This document shows, piece by piece, positions 6,230 to 7,207 of a stretch of DNA of 7,207 nucleotides. Under the pieces are notes generated by a model. That model was given only the letters and a program-made list of their open reading frames with translations, was not told where the DNA came from and did not search any database. Position numbers and translations under genes: made by a program. Position 1 is the stretch's first letter, and each line of letters opens with the position of its first letter. Source of the stretch: Sedimentisphaerales bacterium (lineage in GTDB: Bacteria > Planctomycetota > Phycisphaerae > Sedimentisphaerales > Anaerobacaceae). The stretch is taken from contig DAOVMB010000113.1 of the NCBI GenBank assembly GCA_030630905.1, forward strand, positions 1 to 7,207. The letters are read 5' to 3'.

Positions 6230-6400
6230 CTAACCTACTGCCCTGGCCAAAGAAGGCCCCGAGCCCCAACCTGAACACTGGCCGGCGGTAAAAAATCCGA
6301 CCCCACCGGCCAAGCGACGGGTTTACCCCAGCGTAGGAAGCGAACTCTTTCATGGAAAGAAACAGTAGTCCCGGCCCTAAAGCCCATTAGGACTGAGCGG
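6230..6400. other. GC-rich hairpin cluster of unknown nature
   Basis: Within the 430-base gap 6127-6556 this stretch is much richer in G+C than the DNA to its right and holds three stem-loops in a row. TGGCCGGCGG (6279-6288) pairs with CCACCGGCCA (6303-6312), one mismatch and 14-base loop. TCTTTC (6346-6351) pairs perfectly with GAAAGA (6355-6360). CCTAA (6376-6380) pairs with TTAGG (6387-6391); an alternative pairing AGTCC/GGACT (6367-6371, 6390-6394) competes with the last. It could be a structured small RNA, a dispersed repeat or the wreck of a gene. A minus-strand 66-codon frame (6353-6153) runs through it without a clear ribosome binding site or recognisable product. I cannot choose between these options. 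Confidence 0.3.
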
Positions 6401-6427
6401 AGACAAAGAAAAAACTACCAGCAACCC

Positions 6428-6457
6428 TTGACAAAACAATCAGACTTTATGTAAACT
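6428..6457 (+). promoter_or_regulatory. Sigma70-type promoter for the small membrane-protein genes
   Basis: A perfect -35 TTGACA (6428-6433), 18-base spacer and TAAACT (6452-6457, four of six to the -10) lie ahead of the gene at 6557. Transcription would begin near 6464, leaving an untranslated leader of about 93 bases that contains the tandem repeat at 6491-6510. Confidence 0.45.
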
Positions 6458-6490
6458 TGTGATTGTGCCAAAGCCTACATCACATGGGCC

Positions 6491-6510
6491 GGTGGACATA
6501 GGTGGGCATA
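6491..6510 (+). repeat. Two tandem 10-bp repeats, GGTGGACATA / GGTGGGCATA
   Basis: Two adjacent decamers differ at a single base. A 10-bp period puts both copies on the same face of the helix, as in sites for regulators that bind direct repeats. The copies sit between the predicted transcription start and the ribosome binding site of the gene at 6557. No known regulator site is recognised. Confidence 0.35.
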
Positions 6511-6556
6511 GTTATGCAAAATGTTTAATTGAGTGTTTCTTAAGCGGAGGTGAAGA

Positions 6557-6940
6557 ATGTCGATTCTTGTTGATATCGCCTGGTATCTACTAGCCATAAT
6601 ACTAAGTTGTTACCATGCATACCGAGGATTTATGGTTCAGTGGATTTATGCAAACCAACAAAACCAACAATTACCGGCAGAAGTGACACGAAAATGGTCG
6701 AAGAAGGAGATTATAGTGATAAGATGTGTGGAGGATGCAATCTTCCATTTCATATGCTCCGTATTCGGCTTTTTGTCGCTCTCGATTTCAAGTTGTCTTT
6801 ATGAATCATGGATTTGTGCGAAAGAACTAGACTCCGGCAAATCGCTATTGCTGATCTTCTGTTTCTTGTTTGGAATAATTGGCATTTCAGGCCAACTTCC
6901 GCCTTTAATCCAGCTTGGGAAATTTCCAAAAGGCAATTGA
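6557..6940 (+). CDS. Small predicted membrane protein, three transmembrane helices
   Basis: The gene encodes 127 residues and starts at an ATG well supported by GGAGGTG (6546-6552). Three hydrophobic segments are visible at about 3-21, 60-82 and 96-118. A basic loop between the first two (R45-K46-W-S-K-K) would favour the cytoplasmic side. No motif, catalytic residue or family is recognised. Base composition is clearly more A+T-rich than the polA, oxidoreductase or amidohydrolase genes, with frequent ATA and AGA codons, which hints at a different origin. It is probably the first gene of a short operon: another membrane protein gene begins 130 bases downstream on the same strand and may share the promoter at 6428-6457. 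The role is unknown. Confidence 0.75.
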   Translation: MSILVDIAWYLLAIILSCYHAYRGFMVQWIYANQQNQQLPAEVTRKWSKKEIIVIRCVEDAIFHFICSVFGFLSLSISSCLYESWICAKELDSGKSLLLIFCFLFGIIGISGQLPPLIQLGKFPKGN

Positions 6941-6946
6941 CATGGT

Positions 6947-7093
6947 ATGAGCGCAATAGATCTGTTTAGACATGTGGGAGCAGTGAGAAAAAGATATTTG
7001 CGTAATAGAATATTGTTAAGTATCAAATCTGAGCAAAAAATCGATATTCAATATAAAGAGGTAAGGCACAATGGAATGGAAAGTAATCGCTGA
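6947..7093 (+). CDS. Doubtful 48-residue basic ORF between the two membrane-protein genes
   Basis: An ATG at 6947, six bases after the preceding stop, opens a 48-codon frame ending in TGA at 7091-7093. It overlaps the next gene's start (7071) by 23 bases in another frame. The peptide begins M-S-A-I-D-L-F-R-H and is rich in Arg and Lys (R-K-R-Y-L-R-N-R), with a possible amphipathic helix. Its ribosome binding site is poor: only AAAAGG about 13 bases upstream. Tight spacing would allow translational coupling, but no family is recognised and it may be chance. Without it, 6941-7070 is simply a spacer. Confidence 0.25.
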   Translation: MSAIDLFRHVGAVRKRYLRNRILLSIKSEQKIDIQYKEVRHNGMESNR

Positions 7094-7207
7094 GAACTAC
7101 ATTGGTGCTTTGGTGGCCTTCCTAATTTATTTTATTACCATGTTGTTGGCACACTGCGTGTTCGACCAGACTGGCAGGATACGTTTGGGTTTTTTGTTAC
7201 TCCATTG
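7071..7207 (+). CDS. Predicted membrane protein, N-terminal part (runs off the window)
   Basis: An ATG at 7071, preceded by GAGGT (7058-7062) at eight bases, opens a frame that stays open to the window end: 45 complete codons plus two bases. The product starts M-E-W-K-V-I-A-E-N-Y and has a strong hydrophobic helix at about residues 10-28 (I-G-A-L-V-A-F-L-I-Y-F-I-T-M-L-L), then a short loop F-D-Q-T-G-R-I-R and the beginning of a second hydrophobic segment. Like its upstream neighbour it is small-membrane-protein-like and A+T-rich. The length and family cannot be known from this fragment. Confidence 0.65.
   Translation, partial: MEWKVIAENYIGALVAFLIYFITMLLAHCVFDQTGRIRLGFLLLH

Noticed and set aside
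6153..6353. Minus-strand 66-codon frame through the GC-rich hairpin cluster
   Set aside because: No convincing ribosome binding site, an in-frame stop a short way upstream, and no family resemblance; kept only as part of the unexplained region.
1..7207. CRISPR arrays, tRNA, rRNA, transposase or phage genes
   Set aside because: No regularly spaced repeats, tRNA-like cloverleaf, rRNA core sequence, DDE or integrase motif was seen on either strand.

Overview
The window most likely comes from a planctomycete, probably of the Phycisphaerae type. Three features point there: a GTG-started type IV prepilin-like protein with a C-terminal H-X9-DG motif, a Tat-exported Gfo/Idh/MocA oxidoreductase, and loosely packed, mostly monocistronic genes with long intergenic gaps. 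This assignment rests on recognised gene types and was not tested phylogenetically.

Layout. The left edge (1-225, +) is the 3' end of polA. After a 216-base gap comes an uncharacterised cysteine-rich protein with two [4Fe-4S] ferredoxin motifs (442-1287, +). It meets, tail to tail, a minus-strand pair: a prepilin-like H-X9-DG protein (2529-1744) followed 15 bases later by a small lipoprotein (1728-1312). The pair has a good sigma70-type promoter. A 452-base AT-rich region separates the prepilin gene from the divergent Gfo/Idh/MocA gene (2982-4436, +). That region holds a short leader-like ORF with a strong ribosome binding site and two operator-like inverted repeats. Next is a 397-base gap with a hairpin and a MITE/REP-like inverted repeat flanked by imperfect direct repeats. 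An exported M20 metallo-amidohydrolase follows (4834-6126, +). The 430-base gap after it contains a GC-rich cluster of hairpins of unknown nature, then a TTGACA promoter and a 10-bp tandem repeat. The promoter serves a run of small AT-rich genes: a three-helix membrane protein (6557-6940), a doubtful 48-residue ORF (6947-7093), and the start of another membrane protein that runs off the window (7071-7207).

How the genes relate. I see no single pathway or defence system. The Tat-exported oxidoreductase and the secreted amidohydrolase both suit breakdown of extracytoplasmic organic matter, but each looks separately transcribed. The most credible unexplained elements are the Cys-rich Fe-S protein, the inverted repeat at 4694-4778, the structured GC-rich stretch at about 6230-6400, and the AT-rich small membrane-protein cluster at the right edge. 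I found no strong evidence for a new multi-gene system in the sequence shown.
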